A stretch of 64,000 bases of DNA, from positions 1,862,001 to 1,926,000 of the forward strand of contig NW_022204507.1 of the NCBI RefSeq assembly GCF_008831285.2. The letters run 5' to 3'. A program made the position numbers and the translations under genes. The DNA comes from Nymphaea colorata (Eukaryota > Streptophyta > Magnoliopsida > Nymphaeales > Nymphaeaceae). Below, piece by piece: positions 10,678-22,800 of the stretch. The notes under the pieces are model-generated. The model saw only the letters and a list, made by a program, of their open reading frames with translations. It ran no database searches and was not told the DNA's origin. Numbering within the stretch: the first letter of the stretch is position 1; each line of letters starts with the position of its first letter.

Positions 10678-13600
10678 TTGGCTCCTATAAAGTGTTTCTT
10701 TTGTAAGAAAAAGATGCATAAGGAGTCAAACTGCATCAAGTACAAGAATTGGTTAGAGAAGAAATGTAACATGTCATTTGTTTCACTTGAAAGTAATATG
10801 TTACATGTTCCTATTAATAGCTGGTGGATTGACTCTGATGCTACTATGCATATTGTCAATTCTTTACAGGACTTTCTGAGCAAAAGGGAACCAACTCTAC
10901 ATGAGATGAGCATTTTCTCAGGAAACAAAATGCGCTCACATGTGAAGGCTGTAGGAGAATGCCAGATTAGGCTTGATATTGGCTCTGTTTTGGATCTTCA
11001 TGATGTTTTCTTTGTTTCATCATATAGTAGAAACTTAATTTTTGTATCAAGATTGGATAAATTTGATTTCTGCTTAAAGTTTGAGAATTCAAAGATGTTT
11101 ATTTATAAAGATCTTGTTGAAATTGGTTCTGCTATTTTGTGTAATGGTTTATACAAGTTGAATGTGAAGATCTAATCTCCTGAATCGTTGGTTTCTAGTC
11201 ATTGTATAAGTGGCAATAAGCGTAGTACCATAAAAGATGATTCGTACATGCTATGGCATCGCCGTTTGGGTCATATCTCTGAAAAGAGAATAAGGAGACT
11301 CATAAATAGAGGGATCTTACGACCTCTTGATTTTACAGATAACGGCATACGTGTAGATTGCATAATGGCAAAGCAAACTAACATTTATAAAGAAGGTGTC
11401 GAGCGATATACTAAAAGATTAGGAATTGTTCACACAGATGTTTGTGGACCTTTCCCTCCTTGTTACACAAGCGAAAAGTATTTTTTCACCTTTATAGATC
11501 ACTATTCTCGGTATTTGTATCTCTATTTAATCTTTGAAAAATCCAATGTGTCAAGTTTTTAAGGACTATAAGAAAGAAGTGGAGAAACAAACTGGTGAAG
11601 TTATCAAGATAGTCAGATCAGATAGAGGTGGTGAATATTATGGTAGGTTTACTGAGATGGGACAAAGGGAGGGACCATTAGCACGATTTATAAAGGAAGA
11701 AGGCATTGTGTCTCAATACACCATGCCAGGCAGTGCCTATCAAAATGGTGTAGCTGAAAGGAGAAATCGTACGCTTAAGGAAAAGGTTCGAGCTATGTTA
11801 AATTATTCAACTCTCCCTCTAACCTTGTGGGGTGAAGCTCTCAGGACAGCAGTGCATATACAGAATAAGGTTCCTACTAAAGTTGTTCCCACAACTCCTT
11901 ACGAATTGTGGATAGGTAGGAAACCTTCTCTCTCTTATATGCACATATGGGGATGTTCTGCTGAAGCTAAGTTGTACAACCCTTACATAAAAGCCTTTGA
12001 TCCTAAAACAACCAGTGGTTTCTTTATTGGTTATCCAAAAAGATCGAAAGGCTATAGGTTTTATTGTCCATCTCATACACCACATATTGTGGAAACAGAT
12101 AAGGCTAAATTCTTGGAAGATGGCTCATTTGGACTAGATGCATTACAAAACCTCATTTTTGAAGAAATACAGGATACTGAAAGTAGACCTGCTAAAGAAA
12201 ATGCAAGTGTGTATGATTATATTGTCTCTCATGATGACATGAATGCAAATCATACATGTAATGCATCAGACCTAGATGAATTAAATGTAGATCACACTGA
12301 TGAACACGAACAGGATGTAGACATACAAATTGAAAATGATCAATTACCTGTTCGTAGATCTGCAAGAGCTAGGAGATCTGCCATATCATCAGACTATGTG
12401 GTATACCTACAATAGCCTAGTGATTTCATAGATGTTGATGATGACTCTTTCATATTTATTGAAGTCGTTGAAAGCAAACAATACAGGCACTGGATTAATG
12501 TCATGAAAGAAGAGCTTGACTCTATGGCTAAAAACCAGACATGGAGTCTTGTGTCGTTGCCTGAATGAGTTAAACCTGTAGGGTGTAAATGGGCTATAAG
12601 ACCAAGAGAGACTCTAAAGACAACATAGAGAGATACAATGCAAGATTGGTTGCTAAAGGATTCACACAAGTGGATGGCATTGACTATAATGAGACATATT
12701 CACCTGTCTCTGCTAAAGAGTCAATGAGGATTGTCCTTGCACTTGTAGCTCATTTTGACTTACAGCTACATCAGATGGATGTGAAAACGGCTTTCTTAAA
12801 AGGTAATTTGAATGAAGAGGTATATATGGATCAACCTCAAAGGTTTTCTGAGAGTGGTAAAGATCATTTGGTTTGCAAGCTTAATAAAGCGATTTATGGA
12901 CTTAAACAGGCCTCACGTCAATGGTATATTAAGTTTTTCGAAGTCATTACAACTTTTGAGTTTACAGAAAACATCATTGATTGATGTGTGTATCTTAAGA
13001 CATGTGGGAGTAAGTTCATAATTTTGACTTTATATGTGGATGATATTTTACTTGTTTCAAATGATCTTCAATTGCTAATAGAAACCAAACATTTTCTCGC
13101 ATCTCATTTTGAGATAAAGGACATGGGTGAGGCTTCATTTGTTCTCGGCATTGAGATTCGTCGAGACAGATCTAAATGTGTTTTAAGTCTCTCCCAATCA
13201 GCATACATCAATAAAGTTCCTAAAAGATATGGGATGGAGAATTGTTCTCCTATTTCGGCACACATAGCTAAAGGTGATAAATTGAGCCTAAATGATTGTC
13301 CAAATGACGAATTTGAAAATGCACAAATGATCAACATTCCATATGCATCAGCGGTTGGTAGCTTGCAGTATGCGTAGATTTGCACTAGGCCTGACATTTC
13401 CTTTGTTGTTGGCATGCTTGGTGGATTTCAATCTAACCCAGGCATGGCACATTGGAAGGCCGTAAAGAGAGTCATGCGATACTTGCAAGGGACAAAAGAT
13501 TACATGTTGACATATCGCAAGGTAGACCATTTAGAAGTGATTGGCTATTCTGACGCCGATCTTAGAGGATGTACCGATAATAGAAAGTCTACTACTGGTT

Positions 13601-13934
13601 TTGTTTTCCTTCTATCAGGAGGTGCCATCTCATGGGGAGCAAAAAGCAGACTGTGACTGCTGCTCATACCATGGAAGCAGAATTCATTGCATTATATGAG
13701 ACTACATCGCAAGCAATTTGGATAAAGAATTTCATTTCACAGCTCAATATAGTGGAATCTATTGATAGACCACTTATGGTTCACAGTGATAATGAAGTTG
13801 CAGTGTTCTTTTCCAATAACAACAAAAGTACTACTTCTTGTAAGCATATGGAACTTAAGTATTTTGTTGTTAAGGAACATACAGAGAATCAATTAGTGTG
13901 TATTCAACACATTGGGAAAGTATTTTGTTGTTAA
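10678..13934 (+). pseudogene. pol of copia element A: protease, integrase, RT, RNase H with breaks
   Basis: The pieces read in order. The zinc knuckle is CFFCKKKMHKESNC (10693). The protease has WWIDSDATMH, so the DSG motif is altered to DSD. The pre-integrase histidines are in WHRRLGHISEKRI (11254). The integrase acidic residues lie in [17 protein letters not shown] and [13 protein letters not shown] has LHQMDVKTAFLKGN (12770), YGLKQASRQWY and LYVDDILLVS (13030). RNase H has GYSDADLRGCTDNRKST (13545) and continues to QHIGK at the end. The frame is broken at 11173 (TAA), about 11560 (shift), 12413 (TAG), about 12570 (shift), 12982 (TGA), 13375 (TAG) and about 13645 (shift). The C-terminal tail of RNase H, the polypurine tract and the 3' LTR are missing. 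Confidence 0.88.
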
Positions 13935-13969
13935 GCCCAACACATTGCTTTTAGAATGAGTTGGGCTTA
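13932..13969. repeat. 10-bp inverted repeat at the truncated end of element A
   Basis: TAAGCCCAAC at 13932-13941 and GTTGGGCTTA at 13960-13969 are perfect inverted arms with an 18-bp loop. They sit exactly where copia similarity stops. The string GTATTTTGTTGTTAAG also occurs twice nearby (13859 and 13920), suggesting a rearranged breakpoint. Confidence 0.7.
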
Positions 13970-14075
13970 CATAAAAAAGAAAAATTAAATTTATTTAGAA
14001 GAATCAAAACATAAATTTTTAAGGAAAATCAAATTTTGATCCAAAAAATATGTAATTCCTAGATGCAGAGCAATT

Positions 14076-14080
14076 GAACT
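14076..14080. repeat. Target site duplication, left (GAACT)
   Basis: GAACT immediately before the TGTAACAC terminus matches GAACT immediately after the right terminus at 17048-17052. Confidence 0.85.
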
Positions 14081-17047
14081 TGTAACACTTGTTTTTGTAG
14101 GTGGGCCAGATCGGGTCCAGACCCGGACCCGAATCCAGCAGCATGGGAGCTCGCCCTCTTCTCCCTCGTTTCCCCTCTTCATCTCTCCCTTTGCTACGAC
14201 CACAGTGCAGAGAAGAGGAAGACAAAGGTCAGTGCACCGGCGACGAAAGTGGACGGCGCTCAGGTGAGCCATCGGTCTCTCCCTCTGTCTCTTCTTTCTT
14301 CTTCTTCTCCCTTGCCCTTTTACCGCACCTTCCCCTCTCTCTACTGGCTATCTCTCTATGTCAATGCCTTCTTTTGCTCGCCTCTCTCTCCCATGCTATT
14401 CCCCTCCTCTGTCACTCTCATGCTCTTTCGCCCTCTCTGCCTGTACTCTCCCCTCTCCGTCAGCGCTCTCTCTCTGGCCGCCTCTCTCTTTTTCTCTGCA
14501 TTCTCTCTCTTTTCTTCCCCCTCTCTACCGAGCCTCCTTTTTTGCCTTGCCAACTGCCTTCTTCTCACGGCAAACCTCTTTTTTCATCTTCCTTTCGCTG
14601 ATGTTCATTGTACTTATTGTTGGATGATTGGATTTCAGCTAGGGAAGTTTGTCTTTCCCTTTTTTCGGCGATTAGACCGTGTGGTTGGCGACGACAGCAA
14701 GCAATCTTGGGCTTTGGCACTTGATCGAATGCTTGAGGTGGCTGCCAAGAACATTGCAACAGTTTGGACACTAAGATTGGGGTGAGCGAGACCTAATCGA
14801 GCCTAGATTATTGAATATTATCTATTAGAACATGTATAATTATTATTTGAGCATGCTAGACTCACTGATGATTTGGAATGCATATTAGCGATGTTGCTAT
14901 TTTGGGAAAAGTTTATGCCCATTTTGAGAAGGGCGAGTATCTACGTGTATAATGGTTTTTCTAACATGTTGGGTTAATTTTTGAAGCAATAGGAAAACAT
15001 GGTAGATATTGTGAGGTTGTGGTGAAGGTTTAGAACTGTTTTAATGAGCTTGAAAAATAGGCTTCTATTGATGTACATATGTATTGTATGTTGAGAATCT
15101 TAATTGCGGGGAAGACGCCTCAACTAAAGAAAGTTAATGAGAAATGTGTTAGTGATGGATTGATCGAAACATTGAGTTTTGACATTTGGTGGCAACGTCA
15201 AGAAGTTAGGAAGAGGCCTATTGGAGGGCCTTGTGGTTCGACACTACCCGTCGACACCCTTTTGAGGCGATGACATGTGTCTCAATGATTTTGTTTTATA
15301 TTAGTATGCATTGTGAAACTAAGCTAGTAGATAATTTACCACTTGTATATGTTTGCAGGTACATTGGGCGCGTCCAGTAAACCTTGAGCAACTAGACATG
15401 AAGCTCGAGGCGTTTTGGAGTGTTTTGTGGACAGATGACAAGTATGGTAGCATTCCAGGCAAATCTCTACCTGGGGCCAACATGTGAATGTGTATTCCTA
15501 TGATCATGGGATCCTAGGAATGTGATGTGATTGAATAATTGTTTTGTGAGTGAATGTATGTATGCATGCAAATGATTTGACATATGATAAGATTTGTTTT
15601 GAAAAGCTATTAGAAACTTATTTTGAAAATGTTACACATTGCATGTGCATGCTAGAATTGATAACTGCTTAGGACAGATGAGGTGGGGTATCGAGACGAG
15701 TGTCTCCTTGACCCTTATTATGCATTAGAAAGCATCATAGAATGATAGCTGCTTAGGACAGCTATGAGCCAATCACAGATCGAGACTACTCTTCGGGATT
15801 TGGCTAAGTTTTTAAATATGTGAATGATATGTTTGATAAGATGTGAGTTTTTATGAATGTGAATGTTGTGATTCGTTACATATGCATTACCATGGAAAAC
15901 AATGCAAATGAAGGAATTAGAGGGTAGTTGTGCCCGTACTATACGACGGCTAGCTAAGAATGTAATGATATGTGTGGCCTTTGTGTGGAGGAATTGGAGG
16001 TGTGGAGGAATTGGAGGTGTGGGTGCACTCGTGAAGTGTATCAACCTCATGAGTTAGCCCACCATTTTGTGAATGTACAATTATAATGATAATAATGAAA
16101 GAATAAAAGATAAAAGACCAGTAGGATGTGGCTATGTGTTTGGGAGTTGTCCCGCTTTCACCACTGGTCTCGCCTGTTCGGAGCACAGGCGGTGCAAGGC
16201 CACACGGTACTGTTGTGTGATGTGCTTGGAGCATTGGGCTCCCGCCTTCTCAACCAGGGTGTCCTAGGGAAGGTTGAGTATCTCATCTTGAAATTCACAC
16301 ACTCATGGATGAGAGCTCTACCGCTGTAGCGGTAATGGATCCATACTGTTATGGGCCACCACGAGGGTTGCCTCCCAACTGTAAGCAGCCCATGGTGTGA
16401 ACGTGTGTGTGTTTGCACCTACAAGAACTATCAATTCACTAAAGCTGATGAAAATGAAAGTATATAAATGAAATGTATGTGAATGATGAACATGTGGATT
16501 GAAATTGTGTAATCTTGGCCATTGAGTAGCCTTTACATGTCGTGGTTTATGTGAGGGGTCTTATAGGCAAAAGATGTGACTATGCCTTGATACGACATGA
16601 TGATAATTTGTTTTTATGATTGTGATTATCTCATATTTGAGCTCTACCTAAGAGGGTTTGGGATTTTCCTGGTTTGTTGTCATATTGCGAAGGCTAAACC
16701 TTCAGTTGTTTCTTTTTTTAAGGTCTTGGCGGACCTGGGGCAGCAGGTTGATCAGATGACTTCACTCACATCCTACTGAGGAGGTTTTGGGTCCTTTGTA
16801 ATGCCGGCACGTCTTATTTTGATTTTATTAATGTCTTATTTTTGTCAAGCATCAATTATGTGGTTTGAGACATTTTTGTCATACACATATGTAATTTTAT
16901 ATGAATTGAAATTGTTATATAAATGAAAGTTGCCTCATATTTCGAATGACATAGCTCTTTTTTTTTTTGAATTGTTGTGCAGTTGCACCTCAATGTTTTA
17001 TGTTTAGAAAAATTTTTGTTTGAAGATCAAAAGGTTGGGGTGTGACA
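14081..17047. mobile_element. Solo LTR, 2967 bp, probably Ty3/gypsy type
   Basis: The block starts TGTAACACTTG, ends GGGGTGTGACA and is flanked by the 5-bp duplication GAACT on both sides. The termini form a short imperfect inverted repeat (TGTAACAC against TGTCACAC). There is no pol, primer binding site or second LTR, so it is a solo LTR left by recombination between two LTRs. The size and the GTGTGACA end are typical of long chromovirus-like gypsy LTRs; the lineage is an inference. Inside are a CT-rich tract (14150-14570), a GATCGGGTCCAGACCCG word near the start (14109), and a duplicated 17-bp GGAGGAATTGGAGGTGT unit at about 15988-16022. Open frames in the CT-rich tract are compositional. 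Confidence 0.88.
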
Positions 17048-17052
17048 GAACT
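17048..17052. repeat. Target site duplication, right (GAACT)
   Basis: This is the second copy of GAACT, directly after the TGTGACA terminus of the solo LTR. Confidence 0.85.
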
Positions 17053-17061
17053 CATATTGAA

Positions 17062-18223
<1,162 letters not shown>

Positions 18224-18236
18224 TTGAGGAATAGTT

Positions 18237-18469
18237 CCGGGTGAGCAAGGGGTATTAATCCCACCGCCCGAAAAAGGCCCGAAGGCCCCCCCATTCCCCC
18301 TGCCTCCGGGGTCCTGAGCTGCGTCGGTGTCAGCGATAGCAACGGTGCACCCTTCAGCTTAGATGTCGCGCCCTACCGCCTTAAGACACAGGAACATAAC
18401 GCCCACGGGAGTCGAACTAGAGACCTGCCTTAGTACAGGCCCCTAGCTCAACCAGCTACGCTATGCCCC
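18237..18469 (-). mobile_element. tRNA-derived SINE with 13-bp target duplication
   Basis: Read on the minus strand, the 233-bp body begins GGGGCATAGCGTAGCTGG and contains an RNA polymerase III A box (TAGCGTAGCTGG, 18463-18452) and B box (AGTTCGACTCC, 18418-18408), as in a tRNA head. An unrelated GC-rich body follows. The perfect 13-bp repeat TTGAGGAATAGTT flanks it (18224-18236 and 18470-18482), as expected for LINE-assisted insertion. The 3' end (GCTCACCCGG) lacks a clear poly-A or poly-T tail, which is unusual. It is not a tRNA gene, because the acceptor stem and the 3' half do not pair. Confidence 0.82.
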
Positions 18470-18482
18470 TTGAGGAATAGTT

Positions 18483-18781
18483 GCAACACTTGAGGAAATA
18501 AGAATTTTATTAATTATTAAAATTAATATATATCATCATTTCATCATCATTTTTTAAGTAAAATGCAATAAAATGAGCAGGCTTACATCCTACCTCCCCC
18601 ACCCCTTCCACCCCCCACCCCCTCAAAAAAAAAAAAAACTTGGTCCTTAAAATTTCCGACATTGTCGAATAAACAAAATTTATTTTAGGAAAATCAATTC
18701 TATATCCCTTCACGGTAAGATACAATTTTTTTTTTTTTTTCAAAACAAGTTGAGTCAAAATTTAAGTCAATTTTTAGTAAC

Positions 18782-18822
<41 letters not shown>

Positions 18823-19767
18823 TAATAAGTTGTACCAATATAAAAAATAATTATATTTTTCCAAAATAAATTGAACTTTTTAGTCCAAATATGTGTCATG
18901 AGTAATTGAAAACTAAAATCAATACGATTTTTCCCTTTTTGGAACTAATTAGATTTCAATATCAATCTATTGGAGCATTGAAAACATTCTAAAGTAGTTT
19001 GAAACTCTAATTGATTTTTAACGAAATTTATCACTTTAAAAGGAAAATAAATGACACTGGTTTTGAAATGCAAATGTCTGATAAATTGAGTAAACTACAA
19101 TCGTTTGAAAAAAAACAATCAACTTTTTTTTAACTTGCTAGTGACATCATACCAAACAGTGGTGGCTATAGAGGGCACTAAAATCTCAGTTCAAATCATC
19201 AAACTTGATTGGACTTCAAAACATTTTTAAATTAGTTTTTTTTTGAAAAAAAAATCTAATAATAAGGATCCACAATTGATCAGCTCTGAATTGAAGTTGA
19301 ATAAGACATGACTCGATTCAAGCATGAGTGATGCTAATTGCGAAGAACCACTTTAAAAAATTTTAAATTAGTTTCTTTTTTTGAAAAAGAAATCTAATAA
19401 TGAGGATCCAAAATTGATCAGCTCTCAATCGAAGTTGAATAAGACAAGACTCGATTCAGGCATCAGTAATGTTAATTACGAAGAACCACTTCTAAAAAGC
19501 CCATTTTAGACTTCAAAAGTGGAACTAAAATCAAGGGATTTTTTTGTCCACATGAAAATTCATGTGCAACACTAAAAATATTTTGATTTTGAAAGTAAAA
19601 TGAGGTCAAATCTGCCTTAGGATTAGTTATGAAATTTAAGCATACGTTTAGAGGTTGTTTGATGGCATTGGAAACCATGTAGTAGAACGGACGCGTTCTG
19701 TTTTAATAAAATCGACGCAAACATTGGACAGACAATGATCATGACACGCAAGACAAAGAACAAGGGG
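18483..19767. other. AT-rich intergenic with simple repeats
   Basis: This stretch contains a (TA)n run at 18785-18817, a C-rich tract at 18590-18625 and the tandem duplication listed next. No gene was recognised. Confidence 0.5.
19229..19498. repeat. Diverged tandem duplication, ~136-bp unit
   Basis: Copies 19229-19364 and 19365-19498 both run from AAATTAGTTT through AAATCTAATAAT.AGGATCCA and TTGATCAGCTCT to GAAGAACCACTT. About a dozen substitutions separate them, so the event is older than the perfect 42-bp repeat at 5.9 kb. Confidence 0.88.
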
Positions 19768-19775
19768 TATAAAAG
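19768..19775 (+). promoter_or_regulatory. TATA box of the MOS11-like gene
   Basis: TATAAAAG lies 106 bp upstream of the first in-frame ATG of the exon at 19874. This predicts a transcript start near 19800. Confidence 0.5.
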
Positions 19776-19793
19776 GTTGGAGAATTCCAACGC

Positions 19794-19815
19794 GTTCCGT
19801 GGTTTACCACGGAAC
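19794..19815 (+). promoter_or_regulatory. 9-bp perfect hairpin in the predicted 5' UTR or start region
   Basis: GTTCCGTGG and CCACGGAAC flank a 4-nt TTTA loop, at about the predicted cap site. It could form a stable leader stem; a role is not shown. Confidence 0.4.
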
Positions 19816-19873
19816 AGCCCTCCCCCGACCCTGAGCTCTCCTCCCGACCTCGAGCTCTCCTTGCCCCAAAAAC

Positions 19874-22800
19874 ATGTGCATCCCCGTTTCCATCTTTCGG
19901 CGTGAAGAAAAAAAGGAGCGGTTGTTCTTCTTCCCATCCCTCGTCGTTCTTCTTCTCGTCGCTCGTCGTTCTTCTTCTTCCACTGCCACCGTTCCGACTG
20001 ACCTTGAGCTCCAAAAGAAGTTCCGCCGGGCTGAGCAGCTTGGGATACCGGTGCAGCTGTCAGAGGAAGAGAAGCACAGCTCTCGATCCCAGAGGTACTC
20101 TCTCTCTCTCTCTCAATTAGGGCTGCTACTCCCACACTTCCTCTCTCTGTGCGTGTTGTGTTCTTTGATTGCAGTTTCTTTCGTTTTGAAAATGAATGAT
20201 TTGTGCTCTTTCTTGCCTGCTTTGCGGAATTCATATGGCCGGTGCTATGTCTTTGGGTTTTCAGGATTGTTTAAGGTGTGTAGGGAGTCGAAAAAGTCAG
20301 AGGTCTGTTGGGATTTCTTCCCATAACGCATATACAAAACCAAACGTATATACCCTAAAACAGGATCATGCTCTTGCTAAATCATTGAATCAAACATAAC
20401 CTTAAACTTAAAGCGGAAGCGTACCTGAATCCATCTGATCTGGTGCACGAGAAGATCGCAGCAGGGTCTTCCAGGGTACGTGCGGCGCGCTTGAGGTCTC
20501 TCTCAGATGGGGAAGAGGAAAACCCTAGAAACCAATGTTTCTGGCAACCATTGCACGACCCCAGGGACCACTACCATTATATAATGAGGACAATTACGGA
20601 TTCAACCCATCAAAGAGTCTGTAAATGCGTACTGGTATCTATACATTTCAAAATTACCCCATACCATCTAAAATGACGTAATATCCCAAAATGCAATCAC
20701 TTAAGCGGATATTTACGTTAAGACAGCCATAATGACTGAAATTCCTCATAGACATATGCCGGCCCACCAAATGATCTTACAATCTCCCACTTGGGCCAAA
20801 TATGTCTTAATACATTCAGACATTGCATAAAACCTTAGGAGCTCATAATTGCTATCTTATAAACGTCATTTTCACCAATCTCGTCCATGACCATATCAAC
20901 ACAGAACCAAAGCGGCTTTCGCTATAATAAAAATTAGCTAAACCTTCAATGATCACAAATGTTAACATAATCAATGACATAGATCTGATATGGATGTATA
21001 GCATGAGAATTATATGTAATGTGATTACAACATGTCTATTCTCAACTGGTCCAACTTTAAAACCTTATGGAGATCAAAACATAAACACAGAATGGAACCA
21101 AAGAACTTTAAACTTTATTCTGCAGAAAACTGAATATGTGTCCATACATAAGAGTAAACAAAATACAAACTCCCACTAAACCAGCACATCATCCAAGGAT
21201 AACACCCTGATACGAACAACATGTTCGTGAAAGACCTTATGTGTTAAACCCTTGGTAAGCGGATCCGTAAATCATAGAGTTTGTCCCAATATGCTCTAAA
21301 GACACCTGACCATTCTGTATCCCCTCTTTAATAGCCCAAAAACTTAATGTCGATGTGCTTCGACTTTGACAAACTGTGGCTGTTATAAGAGTACATGACT
21401 GCTGAATTATTGTCACACAACAACCTTAGTAGTATTTCTATACCATACATAATGCGCAGCCTCGTGACAAAATTCTGCAATCACAAAACCTGATTGAATG
21501 TCATTATCTTGGCACTCAGCAAAGTCAGAATCTGAATACCTAATGATCTCCCACTGGTCTGACTTTCTGTATGTGAGCATAAAATCTTATGTTTTTTTAA
21601 GTACCTCAAAACTCTTTTGGCTGCTTTCCAATGACCCATACCAGGATCACTTAAGTATCTGCCTAACATTCCAATGATAAATGCAATATCCAAACGAGTA
21701 CAAACCTGAACATACATAAGGCTTCCCACAACAGGCAAATAGGGAATCCTTTCCATTTCTTTAGATTCGATTTTACTTTTAGGGCACTGTTTGAGACTAA
21801 ACTTGTCTCCTTTAACAACTGGAGTCTTTCATGGTTTACAATCCTTCATGTCATATCGCTGAAGCACCTTATCAATGTAGGTCTTTTGTGATGATCCAAG
21901 AATACCCCGAGAACGATCTCGAAATATTTGGATCCCCAATACAAAAGATGCACAACCAAGATCCTTCATGTCAAACTTTGTTGACTAAAAATCTTAGTTT
22001 CATGCAATATGCCAACATCATTACTTGCCAACAATATATCATCGACATATAAAACCAGAAAGATAAATTTGCCCCCACTGAACTTTTGGTATACACATTC
22101 ATCAACCATATTAATTTTGAAACCAAATAAAACTATAACTTGATGAAGTTTGTAATACCATTGACTGGAAAACTTGCTTTAGTCCATATATGGATTTCCT
22201 TAGTGACACCTCTACTTAATTTTCTTGTGGTTGTTGAGTTTGTTCTTCAGTATGGAGATCGACATCATTGCCTTCTTCTGAATAGAGCGGACTCAGGTCC
22301 CTCTTCAAAAACAATGTTCATAACCTGATCACCTCCCAAACTCAATATCCTCAAAGAAATGGGTGTTTTCCTTTCAAAGAAAGACTTACTGAATGGATTA
22401 AATAAAACTTATAACCCCTTAATGTTTGTTCATTTTTCCTTTATACATTCAGTGCAGACATTAAAGTTTGCAAAATCAAGGGACTCAAGAATTCCTTTTG
22501 ACATAAGCCTTTATATTCTCTTTTCAGAGATATGTCCTAAGCGCTAATGCCATAACATAGCAGAATTCTCTTTAGCCAATTTTCTTTTAGTACCACTAAA
22601 CGTAACATGCAAGGTTTCATTATATGAAGCAACCGTATCAAGCAAATAAAGGTTATCGCTACTAAACAAAGAACCAGTGGAATTCAAATTTGAATGCAGA
22701 AACTACTTAAATTTATTTCCTCCAAATGAACAATAATAACCAAATTTGTTCAGTAAGGAAATAACAACCAAATTCCGTCTCAAAGGCGGTATTACATAAG

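Larger units (their letters stand above)
7600..13934 (+). mobile_element. Ty1/copia element A, 3'-truncated
   Basis: This copia element reads on the plus strand. Its order is TATA box (7635), U5-like end, tRNA-iMet primer binding site (7780-7792), a 2.2-kb GC-rich leader, gag (from about 9980), zinc knuckle, protease, integrase, RT and RNase H (to 13934). The start is set only at the last part of the 5' LTR, because the matching 3' LTR is missing: the reading stops inside the RNase H tail and unrelated DNA follows. The leader is colinear with that of element B, so the two belong to one family or to sister families. Multiple stops and frameshifts make it inactive as an autonomous element. Confidence 0.85.

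Noticed and set aside
14101-14785. Long plus-strand open frames rich in Ser, Leu and Pro
   Set aside because: They lie in a CT-rich tract of the solo LTR, overlap in several frames and show no domain.
18400-18469. A tRNA gene on the minus strand
   Set aside because: A and B boxes are present, but no acceptor stem closes and the block is the head of a SINE with its own target duplication.
19623-20234. Minus-strand 203-codon open frame
   Set aside because: It is antisense to the MOS11-like exon and its CT-rich leader; the composition is biased and no motif is seen.
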